Assembly: GCF_964355755.1 (NCBI RefSeq) | Contig: NC_092677.1 | Coordinates: 26,198,101 to 26,258,100, forward strand | From: Antedon mediterranea | Lineage: Eukaryota > Echinodermata > Crinoidea > Comatulida > Antedonidae | Reading direction: 5' to 3' | Length of the DNA stretch: 60,000 nt | Shown here: positions 33,701-43,203 of the stretch, piece after piece | Layout of the letters: every line of letters starts with the position of its first letter | Numbering within the stretch: the stretch's first letter is position 1 | Position numbers and translations under genes: made by a program | The notes under the pieces: model-generated | Databases searched by the model: none | The model's input: only the letters and a program-made list of their open reading frames with translations | What the model was told of the DNA's origin: nothing

Positions 33701-35740
33701 GAAGGTTTGTGTATTTTCAATTTTCATGACACAAAGTTTGTTACTTGTTTATTATCCACACTACACTAGTGGTTGATGGTTTTTAAATTTGTATAGCACA
33801 AAATACAAATAGTCTCTATGTGCTCTCATACTGTTTGGAGAATATTTATTGAATATTGAAAAAATGAATTGAATATTTAACTAGTGCTATTAAAAGTGTA
33901 CTAAACATGCATTATCCATGAAAAATAAAGCTGAATAAATCACTTTTTTTATCGTTTTTTAAAGTTATTCACTTTTAGTACAAAATAATATTTCACTTAT
34001 GATTTCACTTATATAAAGGACTGAATAAATAGTTAAATGTAAACAAAAACCTATCAAACAATTTTTTTTCTTCTCAACAATTCATTTTTATTCCTAGATA
34101 CCCGGTTGTACTGAAAAACTTCCAGTTAAATTCTGGATCCGGTGGGGATGGGAAATGGATCGGAGGAGAAGGCGTCATTCGGGAAGTTCTATTCCGAAAG
34201 CCATTGACACTGTCGATTCTAACAGAACGAAGGAGTTTCCAACCGTACGGAATGGCGGGAGGGCAACCTGGAAAACGTGGGAAAAACCTGATGCTCTTTC
34301 ACGATGGAAGGCTGATTAATCTAGGAGGAAAGAATTCAGTTGATGTTGTTGCTGGGGTAATGATTACTTTTAATGTTCATTCATTTATCAGTGGAAAATT
34401 ACTTCTATTTATTGTCATTTGCATATAAAATATACATAGAAATTATGTTTGCTTTGAGATATACAAAAACAGATAAATGAAAAACTAACAATTACAAAGT
34501 GTCACATTACTTCAGTTCCCGAATGGTAGCTATTTGTTCAAGTTGTGGTAATTGAAAAAAACTGCAAAGTTAGTAGAGCATCTCTTACAGGGAACAACAG
34601 ATTTGAAACAGTCTTCCACCATGGACCTAATTATAGGTCCAACAGTGAAATAAAGTGGTTCGGTTTTCGCAAGAAAAGGGAACAATCTCTCTTCAATCCA
34701 CTGGGTTGCAACAGCCTCTGTGAAAAAGTTGTCAGGTTGAAACCTTACCAACCGTACTGGTGGCTACAGCCCAGTCCAAGCTCCAACCGTACTGGTGGCT
34801 ACAGCCCAGTCCAAGCTCCAACCGTACTGGTGGCTACAGCTCAGTCCAAGCTTCCACAAAAACAGAAACAAATTGTTTAGTTTTTTTTATTAGTTTTTCT
34901 ATTTTGTTCAATTTGTTGGTTTAAGGATCTGTGTATTAGGGAGGTTTCGCAACCTGACGAATACGATAACGAAAACGGATACGTCACGCATTCTGAAACT
35001 TATGAGCTGATCCCCATTTCATATTCGTAAAGCATTTTCGTGTTCCCCAGTCATATTCGTAACTACAAAACGACTATAGTTTTTGATCTATTTTGCACAT
35101 TTTGCATTTGAATCATGAATGATTCATGATTATAATATAATTATAGATTTATTGAAAGTAATTTACTAAAGTAATTTACTAAAATGCCAGGTCAATTTTG
35201 ATAAATAGCAGTTTTTAAAGTCCTCACTCGCGTTGGTGTTACGCTAGGCCTAGGCAGCCAAGCACCAAGCTTAAGCAACACGTACCTGCGCTTCGCTCAA
35301 ATTTACCGCAGTCATATTTTGGACGGCGCCCTCAATATTTCGTTGCCATGCGAAACAGATTTTTTTATGGCTTACGAAAACGAATACGTGTGCGTGACGT
35401 ATCCGTTTTCGTTATTGTATTCGTAAGATTGCGAAACCTCTCTATTATTACTTAGTTAATAGATGATCTTGTTTCATTTATCATTTTTCTGGTTTGCATT
35501 AGTATTTTCTTTGATAAACCTGACAATATTATCCAATAATATTTACAGATATTATTTATTGTTTTACAGGATTGCCTGCAGACCTTTACCCCAGGGGGAG
35601 GGGGATATGGAGTAAAAGATGAAGAAATTCAACAATCGGACCTTCCTAGAAAAAGACGACGAATAAATAGTGCTAAAGAGAATGATTTTCATGGTCGTGG
35701 AAGTCTAAGTGCCTTTAAAGCAGCTCAAGAACAGGCTTAA
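21787..35740 (+). CDS. OPLAH: 5-oxoprolinase (ATP-hydrolysing)
   Basis: Twenty-six exons join in frame to 1296 codons plus stop; mammalian OPLAH has about 1288 residues. The enzyme is a cytosolic homodimer that hydrolyses 5-oxo-L-proline to L-glutamate with ATP in the glutathione salvage (gamma-glutamyl) cycle. The N-terminal hydantoinase A half carries the ATP-site motifs [10 protein letters not shown] (residues 9-18), [14 protein letters not shown] (314-327) and FGGAGGQHA (489-497). The hydantoinase B half (about 734-1270) contains [43 protein letters not shown] (852-861), [11 protein letters not shown] and TPGGGGYG. Co-linear similarity to mammalian OPLAH persists nearly end to end. The ATG is the only one in the first exon ahead of the nucleotide-binding motif. 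The last about 35 residues diverge and contain a basic RKRRR cluster. No stop or frameshift was found, so the gene looks functional. Confidence 0.97.
22168..22262. repeat. Long hairpin-forming inverted repeat
   Basis: TAGTTTATATCAGCCTCTGC with a following cttttacagattttttcgag pairs with CTCGAAAAAATCCTTAAAAG and GCAGAGGCTGATATAAACTA. The arms are about 38 bp with few mismatches around a loop of about 20 bp, in OPLAH intron 1. Confidence 0.85.
22321..23273. other. OPLAH intron 1, remainder
   Basis: AT-rich with poly-A at 22630-22645 and poly-T at 22780-22794; no repeat family or exon identified. Confidence 0.5.
23787..24139. repeat. M5 short inverted-repeat element
   Basis: Starts at AATTAGGTTCCCACTGG and ends GCGTCGCAAGTGGGAACCAA, an inverted pair. 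Internal direct repeats of ggtttgatttcacgcag-like sequence occur at about 23915 and 24040. Only one copy is seen in the window, in OPLAH intron 3. Confidence 0.65.
24293..24436. repeat. M1 element, minus orientation
   Basis: Starts gtctacactatcaaactttg, then ATGTGCCCATATATTGACAT, two CATATTTGGGTATATCACTAC-type units, and ends ttgtcagtttgatagtgttt. It lies only 17 bp from an OPLAH exon. Confidence 0.85.
24619..24800. repeat. Minisatellite of about 31 bp (ATGATCACAATCATCATCAT)
   Basis: About six imperfect copies of a unit containing atgatcacaatcatcatcat and cttaatcagttt in OPLAH intron 4. Confidence 0.85.
25170..25365 (+). repeat. SINE-like sequence
   Basis: Contains cttaggcaagacactttact and cacccaagtgtacaaatggg, a block that recurs in SINE-like repeats of marine invertebrates (recalled, not checked), and ends near ccaaataaatatcatcatta. 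It lies in OPLAH intron 5. Confidence 0.45.
25928..26250. repeat. M3 element with expanded 17 bp minisatellite
   Basis: M3 flanks (ggtcgctcactggctaaagg and gagcgctggagggcc ... attgcgccaactgat) surround about 12-13 copies of AGCTTAAGGGGCCCCAG (17 bp), 25958-26165. The other two M3 copies have no such array. Confidence 0.85.
28236..28525. repeat. M2 element
   Basis: Bounded by CTTAAAGATATATTATCCCC and TGGACAATACATCTTTAAGA, with the M2 interior. It ends 20 bp before OPLAH exon 13, so the exon's polypyrimidine tract lies almost next to the element. Confidence 0.85.
28711..29062. repeat. M1 element with expanded 21 bp minisatellite (12 units)
   Basis: Starts TAAAGCTCTGTCCACACTAT, then twelve ATGCCCAAATATGGTAGTGAT units (half with TTG in place of TGG), then catcatcatgtccatatttg. 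The right terminal repeat is missing. It lies in OPLAH intron 13. Confidence 0.9.
29470..29690 (-). repeat. SINE-like copy, minus strand
   Basis: Read on the minus strand, the right end carries a tRNA-like box B (ggatccgaggct) and a body with ggttctaccaccagaac-like sequence in complement. Resemblance to a tRNA-derived SINE is moderate. Confidence 0.4.
29950..30119. repeat. M3 element, inverted relative to 19460
   Basis: Carries ccaacgctggaggcctcagg, tgctcagggccctc, ggggcccctgggtttagcct and ends tagccgttactccactggct. It lies in OPLAH intron 15. Confidence 0.8.
31018..31190 (+). repeat. tRNA-derived SINE-like copy, same family as 5788
   Basis: A box A-like head (tagcttggtggttaacatgc) is followed by caactccactccctaagcct, shared with the 5788 copy, and an A-rich tail (gaaataaaacaaaatac). 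Confidence 0.55.
31525..32021. repeat. M4 inverted-repeat element, 497 bp, flanked by TATTA
   Basis: Ends GAGAGGTTTCGCAATCTTAC and GTAAGGTTGCGAAACCTCCC. The terminal repeats extend at least 45 bp through gataac-aaaacggatacgtc. TATTA occurs on both sides (31520-31524 and 32022-32026), the likely target duplication. It lies in OPLAH intron 19. Confidence 0.9.
33455..33590. repeat. M1 element, minus orientation
   Basis: tttatgtgacaaaaaaatat, then two CATATTTGG-CATATCACTAC-type units and TTTGATAGTGTAGACAGAGC at the end. OPLAH intron 23. Confidence 0.85.
34749..34855. repeat. 35 bp tandem repeat, three copies
   Basis: Three nearly identical units beginning AACCGTACTGGTGGCTACAG and ending agtccaagctcc, in the last OPLAH intron. 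They create an open frame that is not a gene. Confidence 0.95.
34939..35452. repeat. M4 element, 514 bp, inverted relative to 31525
   Basis: Same termini as the 31525 copy and the same interior in reverse orientation (aggcctaggcagccaagcac versus its complement). TATTA flanks at 34934-34938 and 35453-35457. It lies in the last OPLAH intron. Confidence 0.9.
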
Positions 35741-36154
35741 GTAATTAATTAATTTTCACAGTTTTTTCATGAAAATTGTATTTTTAAATGTAGCTAAATG
35801 GCACAATGGTAATACCGAGTGGCAAAGGCGCGCATATAGGCGTGGTATAATATCTAACTTGCCGTTTAACACAATAGCATTCGTATTGATTTAGACTTGA
35901 TACCAAGGTCCATACGATGGCAAACGTTGACGATCTCAAACATCGTCAATACCGATACAGCTGGCAAAGGCGCGCATATAATACCTAACTTGCCGTTTAA
36001 GACAATTGCATTCGTTCGATGTATGAAATGACCGTAAACTTTTTATGAGAAACCTATTCTTCAAGACCCCCGCACCAAGGACAGTGCGTGTCTTATTGTA
36101 AATCATTCAACATGGTCATCTAGCATTCGTTCGATAATTCTTTAGAAAATAAAC
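35741..36154 (+). other. OPLAH 3' flank with a degenerate direct repeat
   Basis: The block ggcaaaggcgcgcatata ... tctaacttgccgttta ... gcattcgt occurs at 35822-35885 and again at 35955-36015. A perfect hairpin TTGACGAT/ATCGTCAA lies between them near 35928. An AATAAA at 36148 is the first polyadenylation-like hexamer after the stop. Confidence 0.6.
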
Positions 36155-36199
36155 CCTAACTCACTGCTTATATCATTATACTGCCCTCTGTACATTATT
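36155..36199 (-). repeat. Satellite fragment left of the LINE block
   Basis: cctaactcactgcttatatc followed by attatactgccctctgtaca and ttat is the satellite A monomer in the orientation of the 40156-41510 arm. It continues after the LINE block at 40156 (atctgagtgctt). Confidence 0.9.
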
Positions 36200-37336
36200 T
36201 TTCAGCTCATTGAAAATGAGATGATGCATATTTTAAATAAATACGGTAGAGGATATTTTATCATCGCAGGGGATTTCAACGCCCGTACAGCAGAATTAGA
36301 TGATTACAATTTAATCGAATCAGTAAGAAATGAAAATGACGAGTTAGACCAACCAGACGTATACACCAAAAAAAGAAAATCAATGGATGGCAATGTAAAC
36401 GAATATGGAACGAATTTAATACATTTCTGCAAATACACTAAGATGAGAATTCTCAACGGAAGAATGCATGGTGATCAGGACATAGGTTTTTTAACTTACC
36501 TAACAAAGCAAGGGAAAAGTACGGTAGATTACATTATTGCAGATGAAAAATTATTAATAACAAACATTTTTAGTAGTTTTGAAATCGTTAACAGACATGA
36601 ATCCGACCATCTACCAATATCTTTCTCAATTGAAGTTAAAACGCAGAAATCAAGTAGAGAACCTAACAATACATGCGAAGAATGCACAACTAGCGAAAAG
36701 ATAGTATTCGACGCAGAAATCAACATCGACAAAGAAATAACGGAACGAAAACACGCACAAGAAACCCTTAATAACATAGAAGCAGATTCGCACACGAGTG
36801 AAAACTCCGTAACAGATCTCACTGCATTCTTGCTAAAGTTTGGAAAGAAAGTTAAATCATGCATATTCATTAGCAATAACAATAGACCAAACGTAGAGAA
36901 GCCATGGTTCGATAATGAATGCCACGTGACATTATGCGACGCAACCTCAACCGATTCAGAGAGAACAGAACTGATTCGCTACTTAAAGAATATGTAGAAA
37001 GCAAAATAGTCTATAAAAACCTAATTAGAAAGAAACGTAGAATATTTGAAAGAGATGAAGAGAAAAAAATGTTAACAGCTTTACACAGAAACGAAAAAGG
37101 ATTTTGGGACATGTTTAAAGACTCAAAGAAATTATTAAGCAATATTCCTAAAACGTGTAAAAATTGGTATGACTACTTCAAATCAGTATTCAATAAATCA
37201 ATTTTAAGCAACAAGCCACCCTTAATAGAAAATCCATCTCTAACTCTAACTCAGAATAATACCCCTCTGATTACAATATTAGAAGTTATAGACAGCATTA
37301 AACATCTTAAATTAAATAAATCACCGAAAATCCCGA
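36200..37336 (+). pseudogene. LINE-1st copy: endonuclease domain and start of RT
   Basis: 5'-truncated non-LTR retrotransposon. Its apurinic/apyrimidinic-like endonuclease keeps AGDFNART (near residue 17 of the open part), STVDYIIAD and the C-terminal SDHLPI motif. A frameshift near 36940 moves into a second frame with a lysine/arginine-rich region and the start of RT (LKLNKSP). The sequence then stops at a run of 15 G (37337-37351), where another LINE begins. Confidence 0.85.
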
Positions 37337-38745
37337 GGGGGGGGGGGGGGGTCTAATGGGCTAATCCTTATGAATCATTATTTAATTGTATCTCTGATGT
37401 TTCCAATAAAAAGTTTGTTAATGATACGTTATATACACATGCATACGACTGTTTATGTACTAATTCTTTGCAAGTTAATGATTTTATTAATAAACTCCCC
37501 ATGGGTAAATCCCCTGGATTTGATGGTTTGAAAGGCGAACACATTAGGTATGCGAGTAAGCGAATTTCTGTAGTCCACAGTATATGTTTTAATGCCATGA
37601 TATCTCATGGTCATGTGACAAAAGAGATATCTCATGGTCATGTGACAAAAGAGATATCTAAAGTTGTGCTCATACCAATTGTGAAAATAATCTAAAAGAG
37701 GGGATATTACAAGTAAAGACAACTACCGTCCTATTGCAATTGCATGCGTGATGTCTAAAGTGTTTGAGTCTATTTTGGTTTATAATGTGTGGTGATACAC
37801 TCGAATCAAATGACCGACAGTATGCGTTTAAAAATGGTCATTCAACTGAAACATGTATTTTTATTCTCAAACAGACAATCGAATTTTATAATAGAAATGG
37901 TAGCCCGATTTATGTCTGTTTTTTAGATGCCTCCAAAGCATTTGATCGTATTAATCATTGGACACTGTACAAGAAACTGATTAATAGGGGAACCCCCTTA
38001 TGTGTAGTTAGACTTCTTGTGTCTTGGTATATCAATCAAAGGTTTCATGTTCGGTGTGGAAAGTCATTGTCTAGAGACTTCCCAGTTACCAATGGTGTTA
38101 GACAAGCAACGAGTTATGTCTCCTTTAGTTTTTAATATTTATATGGATGATTTAATTGTCAATCTTAGTATGTCTCGCAATGGATGCGAATTACACGGTA
38201 TAAAACTAAACAACCTTAGTTACGCGGATGATATGGTACTTATTGCACCATCTGCCTCTGCATTACAACATCTAATTCATATGTGTGAAAAATACTCATT
38301 AACGCATGATATATTGTATAACAAGAAAAAATCTGTATGTATGTTATTCTGTCCTACAGTCAGGAATTTGTCAAAGCTTCCCACTTTAAACTTATTTGAG
38401 TCGGAACTTGACTTTGTTAGAGTTTTTAATTACTTGGGTCACACTTTAACACCCGATTTGAAAGATGATACGGATACCAAACGACAGTACAGTGCATTAG
38501 AGCTAATACACTATGTAGAACTTTCTCAAAATGCTCTAAAAACATAAAGTGTTTTTTGTTTAAAACATATTGTAGTAACTTATACTGTGCTTCTTTGTGG
38601 GCAAATTTTAATGTAAAATCTATGGAAGCACTAAAGGTGTGCTTCAACAATGCCTTACGCCTGCTCCTTAATAAACCTAGGTCATGCAGTGCCAGCACCA
38701 TGTTTGTAGAAAACCACTCTGGTAAATAAATAAAAGATGAATGAA
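37337..38745 (+). pseudogene. Second LINE (CR1/Jockey-like RT) inserted in the first
   Basis: Begins with the G run and then the RT: LPMGKSPGFDGLKGEH, CFLDASKAFDRINHW, NGVRQ, SPLVFNIYMDDLI and the catalytic LSYADDMVLIAP. The frame is broken at about 37690, 37790, 38110 and 38540. A 27 bp in-frame tandem duplication (SHGHVTKEI twice) lies at 37600-37655. The 3' end has aataaataaaag followed by (GAAT)n. The endonuclease is missing, so it is 5'-truncated. Confidence 0.85.
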
Positions 38746-40155
38746 TGAATGTATATATTTATAATATTATAAGAGCAATATATACGGATGTAAATATTAA
38801 AATAAAAACACAACATGGACTAACAAATAGTTTTAAAAGCACCACAGGACTTAAACAAGACTGTCTCCTATCGCCCATATTATTTATTATGTTTCTTTAT
38901 GACCTAAAACAATTTTTATTTGAAAATGATTTACATTTCTGTTCAATAGGTACAACAGTTATCTCGCACTTAATATATGCAGATGATCTTATGCTCATGT
39001 CATACTCTAAAATCGGAATTCAAAAACAAATAGATCAACTACAGAGATATTGCACAGGAAATAGCCTCACTATCAATAATGCAAAATCAAAAATAATGGT
39101 TTTCAGAAAAGGAGGAAAAATAAGTAACGATGATACATTTTCGCTAATTGGAAATGATATAGAAATTGTAAATAATTTTAAATATTTAGGTTTCACCATT
39201 AACAGCCAAGGTAAATGGAACACCATGGAAAAAGTTACAACAGACAAGACAAAAAGAGCCATGTTTAATTTATGAAGGAAATTGAAAATATCCATCTTTA
39301 GCATTGTAAATATACATTAAATGTCCAACAGTCGTGTCCCAACGAGGCGGCCAGAGGTGAATTAGGCCATATCCAATTAAAGTATTACAGACATATTAGA
39401 ATGATAAGTTACTGGATTAAAATATTAATGATGGAAGACACAAGACTACCAAAAATATGCCTTCTTCAACAGAAGACCTGGGCCGAGAAGGGAAGCGACT
39501 GCTGGGCACTCAATGTTAAATATATTCTTAATTATTACGGATTTAATTATATTTTTTGTTTAAATGATATAAATAATAATTTCGTACACAAATACAGCTG
39601 TAAAGCTGTATACGATACAGCTTTACAGAACGGAAGAGAAAGTCTCCAACAAAACCCACGTTTGCGATTTTATAATTATTTTAAAGCTGATTATGTTACA
39701 GAAGACTATTTACATGATTTAAATTTTAAGTTCAGGACACTTTTATCAAGATTTCGTTTATCAACACATAATTTATTTAATGAGAAGAGAAGAAATCTTA
39801 AAATAATTAGAGAAAATAGAATCTGTTTATTTTGTAATACTGGTGAAATTGAAGACGAATTGCATTTTTTGTTTAGCTGCCCTTTATATATCAATCTGAG
39901 ACAGAAATACATTAAGATAAAAAATCATAATATATATACTTATTTGAATTATGTATTTAGAAATAAAAGAGAATTAAGACTGTTTGTTATATACATTGAA
40001 AAAGTATTAACTTAAGGAATGACCAAATCAAAAGAAATAATTTTATTTTAACGTTTTAGAAAATGCTTTAGTTTAAGAAACGACCGCCTAAATATTGATT
40101 CATGTTATGTAATATGGGCCGAAGGCCAAATTACGAAATAAAGAAAGAAAGAAAG
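38746..40155 (+). pseudogene. LINE-1st copy: rest of RT and C-terminal zinc motif
   Basis: Continues the outer LINE: RT with GLKQDCLLSPILF and LIYADDLMLMSY, a break near 39275, then a C-terminal region with the CLFCNTGEIEDELHFLFSCP cysteine/histidine motif seen at LINE C-termini. It ends in gggccgaaggccaaattacg and a (GAAA)n tail at 40138-40155. The RT segment between the NKSP motif and this point (over 100 residues) is absent, so the inner insertion came with a deletion. Confidence 0.85.
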
Positions 40156-41510
40156 ATATCTGAGTGCTTGTATATACATTTGCACATGCTCAGATCGTTT
40201 TTTGTGTTTCTGCCTAAGTCAGCTGTGTGACTTAGGCAATTAAGAAGAGGAGACTCAGGATTTTTTAATTCTTTCTCTTTTATTGCTACTTTCCTTTTCT
40301 AAAATCATCAGTGTTAATTTTAATCTGAAGAGCTGATGCTATTAAATTTTGTTACTTAAAGGTAGCTTTTTTTTGTATATAGATGATATCGACAGCCTCA
40401 TAACAAAAGTGTCTAAGTCATAATTTGTTTTTTGTTTTTCTGCCGAACTCACTGCTTATATCAATATACTATATTTTTTTGTGTTTATTAAGGAGAGCTG
40501 ACTTATGATCTGCCTAACTCACTGCTTATATCATTATACTGCCCTCTGTACATTATCTGAGACTTTTTATATACATTTGCACATGCTCAGATCGTTCTTT
40601 TGTGTTTCTGCCTAAGTCAGCTGTGTGACTTAGGCAATTAAGGAGAGGAGACTCACGATTTTTTAAATAAAATGTGAAATACATTTTTATAGTATATTTT
40701 TTAACCCATTTGTTACAAATTCTTTCTCTTTTATTGCTACTTACCTTTTCTAAAATCATCAGTGTTAATTTTAATCTGAAGAGCTAATGCTATTAAAATT
40801 TGTTACTTAAAGGTAGCATTTTTTATATATAGATGATATCGACAGCCTCATAACAAAAGTATCTAAGTCATAATTTTTGTTTCTGTTTTTCTGCCTAACT
40901 CACTGCTTATATCAATATACTGTATTTGTTGTGTTTTTGCCTAAGTCACACAGCTGACTTGGGAGAGCTGACTTATGATCTGCCTAACTCACTGCTTATA
41001 TCAATATACTATATTTTTTGTGTTTCTGCCTAAGTCAGCCGTGTGACTTAGGCAATTAAGGAGAGCTGACTTTTGATCTGCCTAACTCACTGCTTATATC
41101 ATTATACTGCCCTGTGTACATTATCTGCGTGCTTTTATATACATTTGCACATTCTCAGATTGTCTTTTTTGTGTTTCTGCCCTAGTCAGCTGTGTGACTT
41201 AGGCTATTAAGGGGAGGAGACTCATGATTTTTTCAACAAAATAAGAAATACATTTCTGCCTAACTCACTGCTTATATCAATATACTATATTTGTTTGTGT
41301 TTCTGCCCAAGTCAGCTGTCTGACTTAGGCAAGTAAGGAGAGCTGACTAATGATCTGCCTAACTCACTGCTTATATCATTATACTATATTTTTTGTGTTT
41401 CTGCCTAAGTCAGCTGTGTGACTTAGGCAATTAAGGAGAGCTGACTTACGATCTGCGTAACTACCTTGTTATATCATTATACTGCCCTCTGTAAATTATC
41501 TGAGTGCTTT
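40156..41510 (-). repeat. Satellite array, inverted left arm
   Basis: Same modules as the right-hand array but reverse-complemented: A-type (actgccctctgtacattatc ... gagtgctttta), B-type and two C-type inserts (near 40270-40430 and 40660-40880). It breaks off at ctgagtgctttttag next to a different repeat at 41511. Confidence 0.95.
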
Positions 41511-42085
41511 TTAGTCGCGTGGAAGCGACTCTATAGTTCACTATGTCGGTCGGTCGGTCTGTCTGTCTGTCTGTCTGTCGGTCTGTCTGTCGGTGTGTCT
41601 GTCGGTCTGTCTGTCGGTCTGTCTGTCTGTCTGTCTGTCGGTCCGGTATCACTATGCGTTTTATCGCTTTATGACCTTATCTTGATATCAGTTTAATCTA
41701 GCTAAGTCAATTTTTCACAGAATATTCCTTATGGCCAGGAATCGCTGTGGTTATGTTTTCACGGTGCGCAATAAAAAATTACGCGGTCTACGCACGATTT
41801 AACGAAATCACGTTTGTAATCATATCTTAACAACCATGAATCACAATTAAATAAAATTTGGTACTCATAAATTTCAGGGCATAAATCATCATATGGCAAT
41901 ACAATTACGTGCGTAGCGCATGTAACGCATGCGTACGCGCGCTTAAAATTTTTAAAATTTATTTTCGATGAAATAAGAGTACGTTTCAGGCAATTTTAAG
42001 CGTTTACAAAATTGCCATGAGTGCGCAGATTTTTGCGCTAAATGTTATTGCGCACTCTTTTTGCCCTATTTCTATTTTTTTTATA
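41511..42085. repeat. Dispersed repeat with (GTCT)n/(GGTC)n run
   Basis: Starts gtcgcgtggaagcgactcta, a block I recall from other invertebrate repeats (not checked), followed by a GTCT/GTCG-rich microsatellite at 41545-41642 and a GC-skewed stretch with many CG and gcgca words. No gene. Confidence 0.6.
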
Positions 42086-42087
42086 TG

Positions 42088-42776
42088 AGTTAATCTCCAA
42101 GTAGCACACCGTTGTGTACTCGACGTTCAAATTCTTCGCAAATTAAACTATTTTCAAAAATAAGAGAGTCGTGCATGGACCCTTGCCATCTAGCCACAAT
42201 GTCTCTAATCATTAGACGATGGTCACCTATAACTTGGACATTTATAGAAAAATATCCCTTTCTGTTCCGAAATAGTTCGGCTTCCTGTCCACCTGGACAA
42301 GGTATCCGTACGTGCGTGCAGTCGATACATCCGATTACATTAGGGAAACCAGCAATCGCCCTAAATCCTTGTTGAACAATATCTCTGCCATCACCCGTTG
42401 GAAACACAATCAACCTTCTATTCTCCTGTGCTAAAGCTCGAGAAACTTTTGCGATTATTCTGGAAAGGGTATAGGTTGCGATATGTTTTTTGCATCCCCG
42501 TGCATTAACTGAAATGTTCCAGTAGCAAAATAGCGTAGGGCTACGCAAACCTCTAACAACGGTGGTATTGTTGGGTGACCACCACCTCCTCTTGTATCCT
42601 TACGTAAATCAAGAATTCCTAACAATTCAACAATAATCTCTTTAGAAACCCGCTACCTTTGGACGAATTGGGAATCGTCATAATCAAATAGGGGGTTTGA
42701 ACGATCTCTTATTACTTCAATTTCACGATAATTTAAGCGATCATATCGCTGAACACGGGCGTTGAATTGCCTCGCC
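42088..42776 (-). pseudogene. PIF/Harbinger transposase, HARBI1-like, truncated
   Basis: On the minus strand a frame starts ATG at 42774-42776, runs to an in-frame TAG near 42655, continues with ALRYFATGTFQ-like sequence, shifts frame near 42500, and stays open to a stop at 42090. It holds GCIDCTHVRIP (first catalytic Asp) and ARWQGSMHDSLIF (second Asp in HDS). It stops at VLLGD, before the region with the third catalytic acidic residue. HARBI1-type proteins are about 350 residues; this has roughly 225. It cannot be an active DDE transposase. Confidence 0.85.
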
Positions 42777-43203
42777 ATGGTTATTAAAAATGGCGGATCA
42801 AAATAAAGTCCAACTTAACCAAGTTAAGTCGGACTTCAACATTACAAAAAAAGCCATTTATGACACGGTGTTAAAAAACCCCAATTTGCTTTATCAAAAT
42901 AAATATAAAATAATATTGTAATGAGCTAATAAAAAACTAGACATTTCATAATTCAAAATGCAACAAAAGTGATACGTTTATTCACGACACCTTTTTTATA
43001 AACATCGTTTAAAAACCATTTAGTCGACCATTTAGTCTGCCCCATCCAGGACTAAAAAAATCGATCAAAATTCGTCTCGATTTAGTCGAGGTTGGCCTGA
43101 ATTAGTCGGCGATTTAGTTGTAGTTCGGTTTATGAATTAAAATGACGTCATTTTTAAAGTTTTAGCTCGAACTACGACTAAAATCCGGTTTAAGAATACG
43201 GGC
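42777..43203. mobile_element. Right flank and probable end of the Harbinger element
   Basis: Noncoding, with an inverted pair around tagttgtagttcg and cgaactacgac. It ends GGTTTAAGAATACGGGC, like outer ends of Harbinger-type elements, immediately before satellite sequence starting taagtcac (TAA would suit a TWA target). No matching left end was found. Confidence 0.5.

Larger units (their letters stand above)
29130..35740 (+). other. OPLAH: OPLAH exons 14-26 (linker and hydantoinase B half)
   Basis: Exons at 29130-29306, 29731-29868, 30295-30405, 30513-30614, 30767-30941, 31298-31407, 32092-32313, 32410-32544, 32728-32877, 33220-33294, 33622-33704, 34098-34356 and 35570-35740 (stop TAA 35738-35740). 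Phases agree throughout. Exon 20 has a weaker GTGATT donor. Exon 18 contains an internal consensus donor, GAG|GTAAGA, inside the coding GGK codons. Confidence 0.93.

Noticed and set aside
41461-41696. Frames with RQTD or LSVC repeats on both strands
   Set aside because: Translation of a (GTCT)n/(GGTC)n microsatellite.
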